From: Planctomycetota bacterium
Lineage (GTDB): Bacteria > Planctomycetota > Phycisphaerae > WQYP01
Reading direction: 5' to 3'
Assembly (NCBI GenBank): GCA_021818445.1
Contig: JAKAEB010000043.1
Location: forward strand, 1 to 32,586
Length of the DNA stretch: 32,586 nucleotides
A program made the position numbers and the translations under genes. Positions 9,401 to 18,741 of the stretch are shown in pieces (the first letter of the stretch is position 1; each line of letters opens with the position of its first letter). The notes under the pieces are model-generated. The model did no database searches and was not told the origin of the DNA. It saw nothing but the letters and a program-made list of their open reading frames with translations.

Positions 9401-11633
9401 GATTCGCAGCCACTCGATTAGCGCCTTGTTCTGCTCGCCGACGATGGAACTGGGGATCGATATTGGTGGCTTGAGCGTGGTCCACTTACGGAATGCACCC
9501 CCAAACGCTGCAAACTATGCGCAGCGTTCGGGGCGCGCTGGACGAAGCGGCCAAGGGGCACTGGTGTTCACCTACTGCTCAACCTATTCACCACATGACC
9601 GCCATTACTTCCAACAGCAGGCCGACCTTGTCGCGGGCGCCGTGCAGGCGCCGCGGTTGGACCTTTGTAATCGCGAATTGCTTCTGACTCATCTGAACGC
9701 GCTCGCCATTAGCGAGATCGGCCTCCCCGGACTCGAATCCCAGCAAGGTGAACGACCATCGCTGATGCGCCTTGTCCTAGACGACAACGATGCTATGCCG
9801 CTGGCCCCCGGCGTGCGTGACGGCTTGCAAATCGCACCTGCGACATACGCCACGCTAAAGGCGACGTTCCGCAGGGTGATCAAAGATTTTGAAGCCGATC
9901 TCAAGGCTCGCGCCAGTACATGGTTTTCCGAAGACTGGCTCGACCAGAACCTCGGCAAGCTCGTGGACCATCTCGACTCATCAATGACGCGTTGGCGCCG
10001 CCTGTACCGCTCCGCTCGCTCTCTCCTCACGCGTGCCACGCGGCCTATCGAGAGTGGCCGACTCACTGTCGGTGGCGATGAATACAAAAAATACAAGCGC
10101 CACCAAGACCAGGCCAACCGTCAGTTGAATCTGCTTCGCAACGACCTCGGCGGAGCAACGGAACTGTCCGAGTTTTACCCATATCGCTACTTGGCATCGG
10201 AGGGCTTCCTGCCCGGCTATAACTTCACCAGGCTACCGCTTCGGATTTTCCTGCCCACGGGCGGTACGAGCGGTGAATTCATTTCCCGCCCCCGCGCAAT
10301 CGCACTGCGTGAGTTTGGCCCGCTCAACATCATTTACCACAACGGTCGCAAGTACCGCGTGTCCCAGTTGGTCGTGCAGGACGCCGAATCGTCGCTTACC
10401 GACGCCAAGATCAGCACCAAGGCCGGCTACTATCTGGTCGGCGATCAAAAAGACCTCGAAATATGCCCGTTTTCCGGGATGAATCTTGGCGACAACGCCA
10501 ATAAGGAACATATCCATGACCTGCTTGAAATGGCCGAGTCTCGTGCGGACGAGGTTGACCGCATCTCGTGTGAGGAGGAAGAGCGTGTCTCACGTGGTTT
10601 CAACGTCCGGACCTATTTTGCGGTCGATGGCGGGAATCTGGATCGGGTCCGCAAGGCGATTGTGCGATCTAGTGAAAACAATTTCCTGAATCTTCGCTAC
10701 ATTGCCGCCGCCCGGCTTGTGCATGTGAACACCCAATGGCGGGCGCAGAAGAATGAAGGCTTCCCGATCGGTTTAATCTCTGGCGACTGGCGTAGTTCGA
10801 TGCCGGAACCTGAGGATAATCCCCGCGAGGACTTTCGGCTGGTTAAGCTCTGGACCTCGAATCTCGCCGATGCCCTCTACATCGAACCGATCCAACCGCT
10901 CGGATTGAAAGCACCGGGAGTCATTACACTCCAGCACTCGCTGAAACGCGCCATCGAACAGGTTTTCCAGGTCGAGCCGAGCGAGATTGGCGTTGTCACT
11001 GTCGGCGATCCCGAAGCACCGAATATCCTGCTTTACGAGGCAGCCGAAGGCAGCCTGGGCATTCTTTCGCAGTTCGTCGATGACGTCCAGACGTTCCGCA
11101 AGGTTGTCGAGGCAGCAAAGGCGATTTGCCGACTTGACGATCCCCAATACCTCGCGCCTGCGTCCTATGACGACCTGCTGAGCTACTACAACCAGCGTGA
11201 CCACAAGGTGATCGACCGCTTCCTGATCCGGGATGCGCTCGACAAGCTCGCGGTATGCGAGGTCGAGATTCAGACCAACCCGGGCTTCCGGAATTACGAA
11301 GAGCAGTTCCAGTCGATGTTACGCCAGCTTGATCCCAATTCATCCACCGAGCGGACCTTCATTCAATACCTGTACGACCACGGCCTGCGTTTGCCGGACG
11401 CGGCACAAAAACGTATCGACGGCATCTATTGCCAACCTGATTTCTATTATGAGCCGCGATTCTGGGTCTTCTGTGACGGCTCGCCGCATGATGATGGCGC
11501 GGTACGTGAGCGGGACGAGAGCCAGCGGCAGGCAATCATTGCACGTGGCGATGAGGTGTGGGCGTGGCACTATCGGCAGAACCTCGCGACCAGGATCGCC
11601 CAGCGACCCGACATCTTTAGGAAGGTGCGATGA
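6462..11633 (+). CDS. YprA-type DEAD/DEAH helicase with DUF1998/MZB region and C-terminal Vsr-like nuclease domain
   Basis: A 1723-residue protein. RecA lobe 1 carries YRHQLEAI (Q-like), Walker A TSGTGSGKS (102-110), DELH (224-227) and GTSATM (256-261). Motif IV-like FTDNRQDA is at 616-623. Lobe 2 holds SPTMELGIDIGGL (992-1004) and QRSGRAGRSGQG (1021-1032). The C-terminal part has the DUF1998/MZB signature ILLYEAAEGSLG (about 1522-1533) and ASYDDLLSYYNQRDH (1567-1581). The last 90 residues (QPDFYY, WVFCDGSPHD, VWAWHY) resemble a Vsr/PD-(D/E)XK nuclease. This set is shared with DrmA/DrmB of DISARM and DruE of Druantia. ATG 6462 follows GGGGG and opens the conserved block MNVFDTHAKIVSDYASYIRS; starts at 6426 (ATG) or 6324 (TTG, overlapping the HTH gene) are possible. 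Its stop overlaps the SNF2 start. Two canonical zinc-site cysteines appear lost. Confidence 0.88.
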   Translation: MNVFDTHAKIVSDYASYIRSFINIADPAISQTVETALAEGKLWPQPLLQFNPSYATAGKVLEIAKAGVLHESITDIFEGYSLYRHQLEAIKLGTTGQDFVVTSGTGSGKSLTYIASIFHHLLGEPQSKGVTAVVVYPMNALINSQTNEFNTYKENYKKNAGHDFPITFGQYTGQEKEDVRIAMRENPPQVLLTNYMMLELLLTRLQERSIRDAIYENLRFLVFDELHTYRGRQGADIAMLIRRVCAQCKRPVTCIGTSATMVSVGSQASQREQVAQVATTVFGRQFRPDQVVNETLTRSLDFSGTLPSRMSLAQAITTGINADGGETILRSHPVAVWLENRIALEEREGQLVRRKPLRIGEIVSALAEETGLAEEACKECLAKMLLWISTVNQQLRSAGSRYTILPFKLHQFIAQTGSVYTTLDQDEHRFITLEPGIYKQDDENKKPIFPNVFSRATGHPFICVSRNGDMIEPREFRESSDDMEDAADGYLIVGDDVWDPEDDFDYLPEAWLRTNRSGTVPDTKKVKFFPLKLYFDEYGNCSDTQPMKFWGWFMRAPLLFDPTGGVFFDTKTNEGTKLTKLGSEGRSTSTTIAAFSILNQLHDARYPAMDQKLLSFTDNRQDAALQAGHFNDFVQVVQLRAGIYKALAAATGTFLTYANIGEAVFKALALPFCDFANRGEEPVIATVRRSYDLTFQAYLFFRAISDLRRSWRIVLPNLEQCGLLVVDYLSLDEIVAEDGLWADMPIVCDLSHPNRREFLTTILDFFRLEYAIHSENFLTPSRLKEYEKHFREQLKAPWTLDRDEDLREPCVIRFEPLHRSARLFSKSMGPASSLGKYIKHFANQRGFDLDVLRGDHYRELIMKLMRKLKEADYLIEQTARSDKNTDVPVFRLRIEKLLWRLGDGLTATADVIKRRSYKDQRPKPNEFFRDMYRRDFSQAKRLRAEDHTGQLNADDRQDREDRFRADWFLDDAKTQPDEAKIRSHSISALFCSPTMELGIDIGGLSVVHLRNAPPNAANYAQRSGRAGRSGQGALVFTYCSTYSPHDRHYFQQQADLVAGAVQAPRLDLCNRELLLTHLNALAISEIGLPGLESQQGERPSLMRLVLDDNDAMPLAPGVRDGLQIAPATYATLKATFRRVIKDFEADLKARASTWFSEDWLDQNLGKLVDHLDSSMTRWRRLYRSARSLLTRATRPIESGRLTVGGDEYKKYKRHQDQANRQLNLLRNDLGGATELSEFYPYRYLASEGFLPGYNFTRLPLRIFLPTGGTSGEFISRPRAIALREFGPLNIIYHNGRKYRVSQLVVQDAESSLTDAKISTKAGYYLVGDQKDLEICPFSGMNLGDNANKEHIHDLLEMAESRADEVDRISCEEEERVSRGFNVRTYFAVDGGNLDRVRKAIVRSSENNFLNLRYIAAARLVHVNTQWRAQKNEGFPIGLISGDWRSSMPEPEDNPREDFRLVKLWTSNLADALYIEPIQPLGLKAPGVITLQHSLKRAIEQVFQVEPSEIGVVTVGDPEAPNILLYEAAEGSLGILSQFVDDVQTFRKVVEAAKAICRLDDPQYLAPASYDDLLSYYNQRDHKVIDRFLIRDALDKLAVCEVEIQTNPGFRNYEEQFQSMLRQLDPNSSTERTFIQYLYDHGLRLPDAAQKRIDGIYCQPDFYYEPRFWVFCDGSPHDDGAVRERDESQRQAIIARGDEVWAWHYRQNLATRIAQRPDIFRKVR

Positions 11634-14503
11634 CGACACTTTTCCAACCAGGAAAGCTCGTGTCGCTACGCGGGCGTGAATGGGTCGTTCTTCCTTCAGA
11701 CGATCCCAATCTACTCGTTGTTAAGCCACTCGGCGGCTCGGATGAAGAAATTACCGGCATCTATTTGCCGCTGCAGATAGAAAGGGATAGGCTGACGGAT
11801 GCCCACTTTAATCCGCCTGCACCCGCGGACATTGGTGATATCAGCACCGCCCGACTGCTCTACGATTCCGCCCGACTGGCCTTCCGTAACGGCGCAGGCC
11901 CGTTCCGCGCGCTAGCTAAATTATCATTTCGACCGCGTGCTTATCAGATCGTTCCTTTAATTATGGCGTTACGTCAGGATGTTGTGCGGTTGCTCATTGC
12001 GGATGATGTTGGCGTGGGCAAGACGATTGAGGCGTTGCTCGTCGTGCGTGAGCTGCTGGAGCGGAGGAAGATCAAACGCTTCGCCGTCGTCTGCCTGCCG
12101 CACCTCTGCGACCAGTGGCAGGAAGAGATACGATCGAAACTCGACATCGAGGCCGTCATCATTCGTTCGAGCACCCAGGCTCGGCTCGACCGCCAGATCC
12201 AGGGCGATGCGAGCGTATATGACTACTACCCGTACCAGATAGTCAGCATCGACTTCATCAAGTCCGACGTCAGGCGCGACGTGTTCATTGAGCAGTGCCC
12301 CGAGTTGGTGATCGTCGACGAAACGCACACTTGCGCCAGGCCCACCGGTGCCTCCGCCGCGCAGCAGCAGCGATATCACCTCGTCAGCCAGATTGCTGCA
12401 AAGCCTAAGCAGCACCTCGTCCTGCTGACGGCCACGCCCCACAGCGGTAAGCCCGAGGAATTCCAGTCTCTGCTGGGGCTTCTTCGGCGGGAATACGAGA
12501 CCATTGATTTGCCAACTTCTACGCAGCCGCAGCGCCGCGAACTCGCCCAGCACTTCGTCCAGCGAAAACGCGCTGATGTTGAGAAATGGATGGACGAAGA
12601 CACGCCATTCCCAAAGCGCGAGGCGTTTGAGTGGCCCTATGACCTGTCACGTGATTACGCCGCGTTCTTTGATGACATACTCGACTTCGCCCGCAAACTG
12701 GTCGTGTCCGATGGCTCCAGCAGGAGGACTAAGCGTGTCCATTACTGGACCGCACTGGCTCTTCTGCGTGGCGTCATGTCGAGTCCCGATGCGGGCGTGA
12801 AGATGCTCAACACACGCTTGGATAAGCTCGTCACTGCGGCGACAGACGGCGATGCCGCGACGAGCGACGACGTCGAGCCAGAGGTCGAAAACCCCGTCCG
12901 CGACCTCGACTTTGGCTTCGAGGGTGACAACGCACCGACGCGGGTGATTGAGCAAGGCGATTGGAGCGATCACCAGCGGCGGCAGTTGCGTCAGTTCGCC
13001 GATCGCCTCGACCGCCTCGGTAACATTCAATACGACCAGAAGCTCTTCGCTGCCTCGGTCGTGCTTGAAGACTGGATCGAGCACGGTTTCAAACCCGTCG
13101 TATTCTGCCGTTACATCGAGACCGCAAACTACCTCGGCAAGCATCTCGAACCAGCGCTGCGTAAGAAGTTCCCAAAACTCGATCTCCGCGTCATCACGAG
13201 CGAACTCCCCGATGACCTCCGCAAGCAGCGCATCTCGGAGATGGCGGGCGACAAGCCGCGCGTCCTCATCGCCACGGATTGCCTCAGTGAGGGCATCAAT
13301 CTCCAGGAATCATTCACCGGCGTTCTCCATTACGACCTCCCCTGGAACCCCAATCGCCTGGAGCAACGCGAGGGCCGGGTTGATCGCTTCGGCCAGAAAG
13401 CCCCCGAAGTCAAGGCATGCTTGCTCTACGGCTCCGATAACCCGATTGACGGCATCGTGCTCGATGTACTGCTGCGTAAGGTGCGCGAAATCAAGCGGGC
13501 AACCGGAATCAACGTCCCATTCCCCGAAGATTCACAAAGCATCATCGACACCATCACGCAGGCCTTGCTCCTCAATCCCGACCGCCGCATCGAAGGGAAG
13601 CGTAGAGCAAACGAGCCGACGCTCTTTGACTTCCCGGAATTCCCCGAGGCCGCTGCCGCCAAGGCCAACGTCACCCGCAAGATTGATGAAGCCGCTGAGC
13701 GCGAGAAGACCTCCCGCAGCATCTTCGCCCAAAACGCCATCAAGGCGCAGGATATCGCGGAAGACCTGAAAGTGGTGGACGAGGCCATCGGCAACCCGAA
13801 GGCCGTGGAGGAGTTCGTCAGAACGTCGCTCGCAGGATTGTTTGGCGTTCAGATCACCACGGAACGCGAAGGCCACGGCATCGTGACCGGCAATCTGCCG
13901 CCCCAACTCGTTGATCTCTTGCCAGCGGGGCGGGTCGTGAAGATTAGCTTTGAATCCCCCACACCTGAAGGCTACCACTACCTGGGGCGTAACCACCGCT
14001 TCGTCGAACAGCTTTGCCAGTTGGTTATGGCGAACACCCTGGCCCGCCACGACAAGCGCGCCGCGCGGGCCGCCGTGATCCGCACCAAACAGGTCGCCAA
14101 AAAGACCACGCTGCTCCTCTTCCGCTGCCGCAACGTCATCGAGCAGGGCAAGGGCGGACACCAGATCGTTGCCGAGGAGATGCTCCTCTGGGGTTGGCGT
14201 GGCACCCCTGACCAGAAGGAGTTCCTCGAACACGCCGAAGCCAAGGCTCTGCTGGCGGCGGCGCGTGCGTCCAGTGATCTCTCCCCGCAGTCGCGCGCCA
14301 GCTTCCTTGATAATGAGTTGAAATTGATCGACAAACTCGACGCCGAGTTCACCGCCATCGCCGAAGAGCAATCCAAGCGGCTGGTCGCGGCCCACGAGCG
14401 TTTCAGCGCCTTGATGGATAGGCAGAAGTTCCAGGTCGTCTACCCCGTGCTCCCGATGGACCTGCTGGGCATCTACATCCTTCTGCCGGAGGCCGCATCA
14501 TGA
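11630..14503 (+). CDS. SNF2-family helicase, DrmD-like
   Basis: A 957-residue SNF2/RapA-type translocase. Visible motifs: Walker A ADDVGVGKT (124-132), DETH (230-233), LLTATPHSGK (265-274), VVFCRYIETANYL (490-502), ATDCLSEGINLQ (548-559) and QREGRVDRFGQ (579-589). These are the classical SNF2 motifs I to VI. The C-terminal 350 residues are long, helical and unrecognised. In class 1 DISARM, DrmD is an SNF2 helicase next to the adenine methylase DrmMI, exactly as here, so a translocase role on DNA in the same complex is likely. The ATG overlaps the upstream stop as ATGA and follows AGGAAGG. The stop overlaps the next start in the same way. The helicase call is very secure; the DrmD label is by context. 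Confidence 0.9.
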   Translation: MTTLFQPGKLVSLRGREWVVLPSDDPNLLVVKPLGGSDEEITGIYLPLQIERDRLTDAHFNPPAPADIGDISTARLLYDSARLAFRNGAGPFRALAKLSFRPRAYQIVPLIMALRQDVVRLLIADDVGVGKTIEALLVVRELLERRKIKRFAVVCLPHLCDQWQEEIRSKLDIEAVIIRSSTQARLDRQIQGDASVYDYYPYQIVSIDFIKSDVRRDVFIEQCPELVIVDETHTCARPTGASAAQQQRYHLVSQIAAKPKQHLVLLTATPHSGKPEEFQSLLGLLRREYETIDLPTSTQPQRRELAQHFVQRKRADVEKWMDEDTPFPKREAFEWPYDLSRDYAAFFDDILDFARKLVVSDGSSRRTKRVHYWTALALLRGVMSSPDAGVKMLNTRLDKLVTAATDGDAATSDDVEPEVENPVRDLDFGFEGDNAPTRVIEQGDWSDHQRRQLRQFADRLDRLGNIQYDQKLFAASVVLEDWIEHGFKPVVFCRYIETANYLGKHLEPALRKKFPKLDLRVITSELPDDLRKQRISEMAGDKPRVLIATDCLSEGINLQESFTGVLHYDLPWNPNRLEQREGRVDRFGQKAPEVKACLLYGSDNPIDGIVLDVLLRKVREIKRATGINVPFPEDSQSIIDTITQALLLNPDRRIEGKRRANEPTLFDFPEFPEAAAAKANVTRKIDEAAEREKTSRSIFAQNAIKAQDIAEDLKVVDEAIGNPKAVEEFVRTSLAGLFGVQITTEREGHGIVTGNLPPQLVDLLPAGRVVKISFESPTPEGYHYLGRNHRFVEQLCQLVMANTLARHDKRAARAAVIRTKQVAKKTTLLLFRCRNVIEQGKGGHQIVAEEMLLWGWRGTPDQKEFLEHAEAKALLAAARASSDLSPQSRASFLDNELKLIDKLDAEFTAIAEEQSKRLVAAHERFSALMDRQKFQVVYPVLPMDLLGIYILLPEAAS

Positions 14504-17500
14504 ACTACCCCAGCATCCGAATCGAAGGGGCCATCCTCTCGCCCGATATCCTCGACCGGCTGGAGGATCTCCAAGGTCAGCGCCCAGCGGACTTCGGTAT
14601 CCCATCACCCGGCAAGGTCAAAGATGAAATCGCCCGCGCCTGGGCAGATGCCCAGGATTACTGGCGTATCTACCAGCGCAAGCTCGAGTCGCTTCGCCCC
14701 GACTCCCCGGCCACCACCGAGACACGCAATCTCTGGATCGTTCCGCTCCTCGGCCTGCTCGGTTATCAACTCGAGTACCAGCACCAAGGCATCAAGGCCG
14801 GGGACAAGAGCTATCCGATTTCCCACCGCACGATCAACCGCGCCCTGGGTGCTGTCCATATCACCGGTTACCGAGACCCCGCCGGGCTGGATCGCAAACC
14901 CGAGCGTGTCGCTGGCCCGCGCATGTCCGCCCATGCGCTGGTGCAGGAGTACCTCAACCTCTCCGACCAGCTTTTTGCCATCGTCACCAATGGCAAGCTC
15001 CTTCGTCTGCTGCGTGACAGCTCCCGCTTGGTCAAACTCACTTACCTGGAGTTCGACCTCGACCGCATCTTCACCGACGGCCTGTTCGCGGATTTCGCCG
15101 TTCTCTACCGCCTGCTCCACGCCACGCGGATGCCGATCTCCCCGGAGGCCGCCGCCGAGAGCCTGATCGAACGCTACCACCAGGATTCGGTCGATTCCGG
15201 CGCTCGTATCCGCGATGGCCTGTCCCGTGCTGTAGAAGAGGCCATCCTCGCCTTCGCCAATGGTCTGCTCGCCCACCCGGCCAACCAATCCCTCCGCGAT
15301 TCGGTCCAGGATGGCTCGCTCAAGCCCGATGCCCTCTACCAGCACCTTCTCCGTCTGATCTATCGCCTGTTGTTCCTGCTGGTCATCGAGGAACGCAATC
15401 TCGTTTATCCTCTCTCACCCTCCGCCGCAAAACGCGACCTGTACTACCGCTATTACAGCCTGCAGCGCCTGCGCCGCCTCGCCGAACGGCGCTACCTGGC
15501 CGATCCCCGTCACGATGACCTCTGGCTGGCGCTACTGGCCTGCTTCCGCCTCTTTGAGGATGGGGGACCAGGCCCCAAACTCGGCATCGCTCCGTTGGCC
15601 GGCGACCTGTTCGGCCCGGATGCCATCGGCCCGATTGGTGGTTGCCGCCTCGACAACCGCACCGTGCTCGAATGCCTCCGCTCCCTCTCGCTCTATCAGC
15701 ACCCGGACACCAACCAAGTCATCCGGGTCAGCTACGCCGCCCTGAACGTCGAAGAATTCGGCTCGGTCTATGAGGGGCTGCTGGAATACGAGCCGGTTTT
15801 CCAAACCGACGGCTCCCATATCACCTTCGCCTTCGCACAGGGCGATGAGCGTGCCGCGACTGGCTCGCACTACACCCCGGACGATCTCGTGCAGCCGCTC
15901 CTCAAGCATTCCTTGGATTACCTGATCGCTGACAAGCTCAAGGAAGCCGACAAAGCCAAGGCGCTGCTGTCGCTGCGCGTCGCCGATATTTCCTGCGGCT
16001 CCGGCCACATCCTCCTCGCTGCCGCCCGCCGCATCGCCACGGAACTGGCCATTGTCCGTACCGGCGAGGAACAACCCTCGCCCTCCGCCTTCCGCGCCGC
16101 CGTGCGCGATGTCATCCGCGAGTGCATCTACGGGGTCGACCTCAATCCTCTGGCCGTGGAATTGTGCAAAGTCGCCCTTTGGCTTGAGGCCCACTCCCCC
16201 GGCGAGCCGCTCAACTTCCTCGATCACCACATCAAGTGCGGCAACGCCATCGTTGGTTTCGCCCACCGTGAGGAACTCGACCAAGGCGTGCCCGACGAAG
16301 CCTTTGTCACCATGCCCGGAGACGACAAAGCGGTCGCGGCGACGCTCCGCAAACGCAATAAGGAAGAACGTAAGGAAAAGACCCAACTCAAGCTCGACCT
16401 CGCGCCGCAACTCCGCGCCCAGCTTGATGCGATCCTTGAAAAGTGGAAGTCGCTCTCCGCTCTTCCCGAAAGTACCCCGGCTGAGATTGACGCCAAGAAG
16501 CAGCGATTCTCTGCCTTCGCCACCGGCGAAAGCGCTTACCTGCTCAATCAGATTGCCGCCATCCCCATCGCCCAGTTCTACCTGGCCAAGACGCCAGACA
16601 ATTTGCCCAAGGCGATCACCGACGAACAGTTTCGCCGGTATTGGAAGGGCGAAATGACTCCGCAAGGCCAAGCGCCGGCGATGGCTTGGGCGCTGGCGAA
16701 CCGTAAGCGATTCTTCCACTGGTTCTTGGAGTTCCCCGACATCATTGCTTCCGGCGGTTTCGACTGCATCCTTGGGAATCCACCGTATCTTGGAAATCGA
16801 GCCCTGAGTGGCACTTTTGGGGACGCGTTCCTGGCATGGGTCAAATATGAATATGCACCGGCTAGCGCAGTTGACCTCGTTGTCTATTTCTTTCGGCGGA
16901 TTTTTGATTTGCTGAAGAGTAACGGGGTTATGGCCCTGATTTCGACGAATACTCTCGCGCAGGGGGCGGCGAGAGAAGGAGGGCTTGATGTTGTTCTTGA
17001 TCGAGGAGGTTCCATTGTCTTTGCAGTCAGATCTCAAAAGTGGCCTGGGCGAGCCGCTGTGGAAGTGTCCTTAGTAGCTTTAGCCAAAGGGCCGTGGAAC
17101 AAGCCCGCAGTGCTCAATGGCAATCCGGTGCCAAGGATTACAGCGTATCTCGATTCTGCCGAACAAAGCCGAAACCCCATAGCACTTGCCGAGAACTCAG
17201 ATAGGAGCTTTATTGGGTCATACGTTCTTGGCTTGGGCTTCATTCTTACACGTGAGGAAGCACAGCGGTTGATTAGTGCAGAACCCAAGCTAAATGACGT
17301 GATCTTCCCTTACTTGAACGGATCGGACCTAAACTCTCACCCGGAACAAGTTGGCAAACGCCACATCATAAACTTCTTCGATTGGCCGGAAGAGAAGTGT
17401 CGGTCAGAGTACCCAACAGCATACGGCATCGTGGAATCGCGCGTAAAGCCAGAGAGAACCAGGCGGGACGGCAATGGCGACTTTGTCCTGCGCAAGCCAC

Positions 17501-18741
17501 TACCTGATCGCTGGTGGATGTACGCGGACAAGCGGCCCAAGCTTTACACGCAAATCAAGCCCTTGGCTCGAGTGCTTGTAATTGCGCAAGTTAGTCGAAC
17601 GGTGGCCTTTGCATTTGTAAGTCCTCGGCAGGTGTTGGACTCGAAGTTGGTGGTGTTCCCTTTCGAAGAAGCTCGGTTTTTCGCAGTGCTGCAATCGAGC
17701 ATTCATTACCACTGGGCGTGGCGATATTGCACCACGATGAAAACGGATCTGTCCTATGCACCTTCTGCCATCTTCCTTCCTTTCCCTTTCCCTGAGATGA
17801 GCCATGCAGTGCGCAGTTCATTGAACCAGATTGGCGAGCAATACCACGAACAACGTCGCGTCCTGATGCTCCGGCTCGGGTTGGGCCTTACCGATATCTA
17901 TAACTTGTTTCATGATCGTGATCTCTCCGTCGAGGCCGTCGCCAAGGCAAGCAAGAATCCTACGCACGCAGAGGCCGGTCACCGAGGCATCCTTGAGCTT
18001 CGCGACCTGCACCGGCAGTTAGATGAAGCTGTCCTCGCCGCCTACGGTTGGTCCGGTGTCGGGGGCGTCGCACTTAGTCACGACTTTCATGATGTCGAAG
18101 CACTCCCAGAGGACGACCGCGTCCGCTACACGATTAGCCCCACCGCCCGCAAGGAAGTTCTCAAACGCCTTCTGGCCCTGAATCACGCCCGCGCCGCTGC
18201 CGAGGCCGCCGCAGCCCCTGTCGTCGCCAAACCCAAACGAGCCAGGAAGGTGGCTCAGGTGAGGGGGCCAGGCATTTTCGATCAGGTATTCCCCAACACG
18301 CCCCACGACTGGATGACCGCCGCCTGGCTCCTGGCAGTCGTCCACGCCGCACCCAAGCGGGGGATCGAGTTCTACATCACCGCTCTGGTTGCCGCCGCGT
18401 CACCTGATCTGTGCAAGATCATTCTGCCGACGAGGGATCGGGCAAGATTCCAGGCCCTGGCGGCGCAATCCATGCTTGATGGGCAAGGCGGCGCGCAGTT
18501 GCCTCTGCAAGCGGCGCGCCAATGGGCTACGGCCTTAAGCGCAATCTCAACGTCGCCGGATATGAGCGACGCCACGCCCAGCACCGCCTTCCTGCGCGCC
18601 ATGTCGGATGCCCAAATGCCGCAACTCAATGATGAACTTGTGGCGTTGATCGTGAACGTGGCGGATCGCGCATCCGACCCGTCACAAGCTGCCGCTCCGT
18701 GGCAACAAACCTTCGCACAACGGAGGATGTTGGTGGCATGA
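14500..18741 (+). CDS. Large N6-adenine DNA methyltransferase, PglX/DrmMI-like
   Basis: A 1413-residue adenine-specific methylase. Residues 440-470 (ITFAFAQGDERAATGSHYTP) precede the catalytic core with SAM motif I ADISCGSGHILL (495-506), GVDLNPLAVELCKVALWLE (545-563) and catalytic NPPY (760-763). A charged, partly coiled insert of about 150 residues separates these from NPPY. The region after NPPY (about 765-1120) should hold target recognition; the last 300 residues are helical. This layout matches type IIG/PglX and DISARM DrmMI enzymes, which mark host DNA. No clear N-terminal nuclease motif was recognised, so it may be methylation-only. It overlaps both neighbours by ATGA. Codon use shifts sharply across about 16770-17860, suggesting an exchanged recognition domain. 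Confidence 0.9.
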   Translation: MNYPSIRIEGAILSPDILDRLEDLQGQRPADFGIPSPGKVKDEIARAWADAQDYWRIYQRKLESLRPDSPATTETRNLWIVPLLGLLGYQLEYQHQGIKAGDKSYPISHRTINRALGAVHITGYRDPAGLDRKPERVAGPRMSAHALVQEYLNLSDQLFAIVTNGKLLRLLRDSSRLVKLTYLEFDLDRIFTDGLFADFAVLYRLLHATRMPISPEAAAESLIERYHQDSVDSGARIRDGLSRAVEEAILAFANGLLAHPANQSLRDSVQDGSLKPDALYQHLLRLIYRLLFLLVIEERNLVYPLSPSAAKRDLYYRYYSLQRLRRLAERRYLADPRHDDLWLALLACFRLFEDGGPGPKLGIAPLAGDLFGPDAIGPIGGCRLDNRTVLECLRSLSLYQHPDTNQVIRVSYAALNVEEFGSVYEGLLEYEPVFQTDGSHITFAFAQGDERAATGSHYTPDDLVQPLLKHSLDYLIADKLKEADKAKALLSLRVADISCGSGHILLAAARRIATELAIVRTGEEQPSPSAFRAAVRDVIRECIYGVDLNPLAVELCKVALWLEAHSPGEPLNFLDHHIKCGNAIVGFAHREELDQGVPDEAFVTMPGDDKAVAATLRKRNKEERKEKTQLKLDLAPQLRAQLDAILEKWKSLSALPESTPAEIDAKKQRFSAFATGESAYLLNQIAAIPIAQFYLAKTPDNLPKAITDEQFRRYWKGEMTPQGQAPAMAWALANRKRFFHWFLEFPDIIASGGFDCILGNPPYLGNRALSGTFGDAFLAWVKYEYAPASAVDLVVYFFRRIFDLLKSNGVMALISTNTLAQGAAREGGLDVVLDRGGSIVFAVRSQKWPGRAAVEVSLVALAKGPWNKPAVLNGNPVPRITAYLDSAEQSRNPIALAENSDRSFIGSYVLGLGFILTREEAQRLISAEPKLNDVIFPYLNGSDLNSHPEQVGKRHIINFFDWPEEKCRSEYPTAYGIVESRVKPERTRRDGNGDFVLRKPLPDRWWMYADKRPKLYTQIKPLARVLVIAQVSRTVAFAFVSPRQVLDSKLVVFPFEEARFFAVLQSSIHYHWAWRYCTTMKTDLSYAPSAIFLPFPFPEMSHAVRSSLNQIGEQYHEQRRVLMLRLGLGLTDIYNLFHDRDLSVEAVAKASKNPTHAEAGHRGILELRDLHRQLDEAVLAAYGWSGVGGVALSHDFHDVEALPEDDRVRYTISPTARKEVLKRLLALNHARAAAEAAAAPVVAKPKRARKVAQVRGPGIFDQVFPNTPHDWMTAAWLLAVVHAAPKRGIEFYITALVAAASPDLCKIILPTRDRARFQALAAQSMLDGQGGAQLPLQAARQWATALSAISTSPDMSDATPSTAFLRAMSDAQMPQLNDELVALIVNVADRASDPSQAAAPWQQTFAQRRMLVA

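Noticed and set aside
12948-13769. 273-codon plus-strand frame within the SNF2 gene
   Set aside because: Ser/Arg/Pro-rich off-frame translation of a gene with intact SNF2 motifs.
15532-17037. 501-codon minus-strand open frame
   Set aside because: Antisense to the methylase and covers its catalytic motifs; repetitive Gly/Glu/Val composition is typical of a shadow frame.
14500-18741. Type I restriction-modification locus
   Set aside because: No HsdS or HsdR-like partner; the methylase is of the large single-chain PglX/IIG kind and neighbours are SNF2 and YprA-type helicases.
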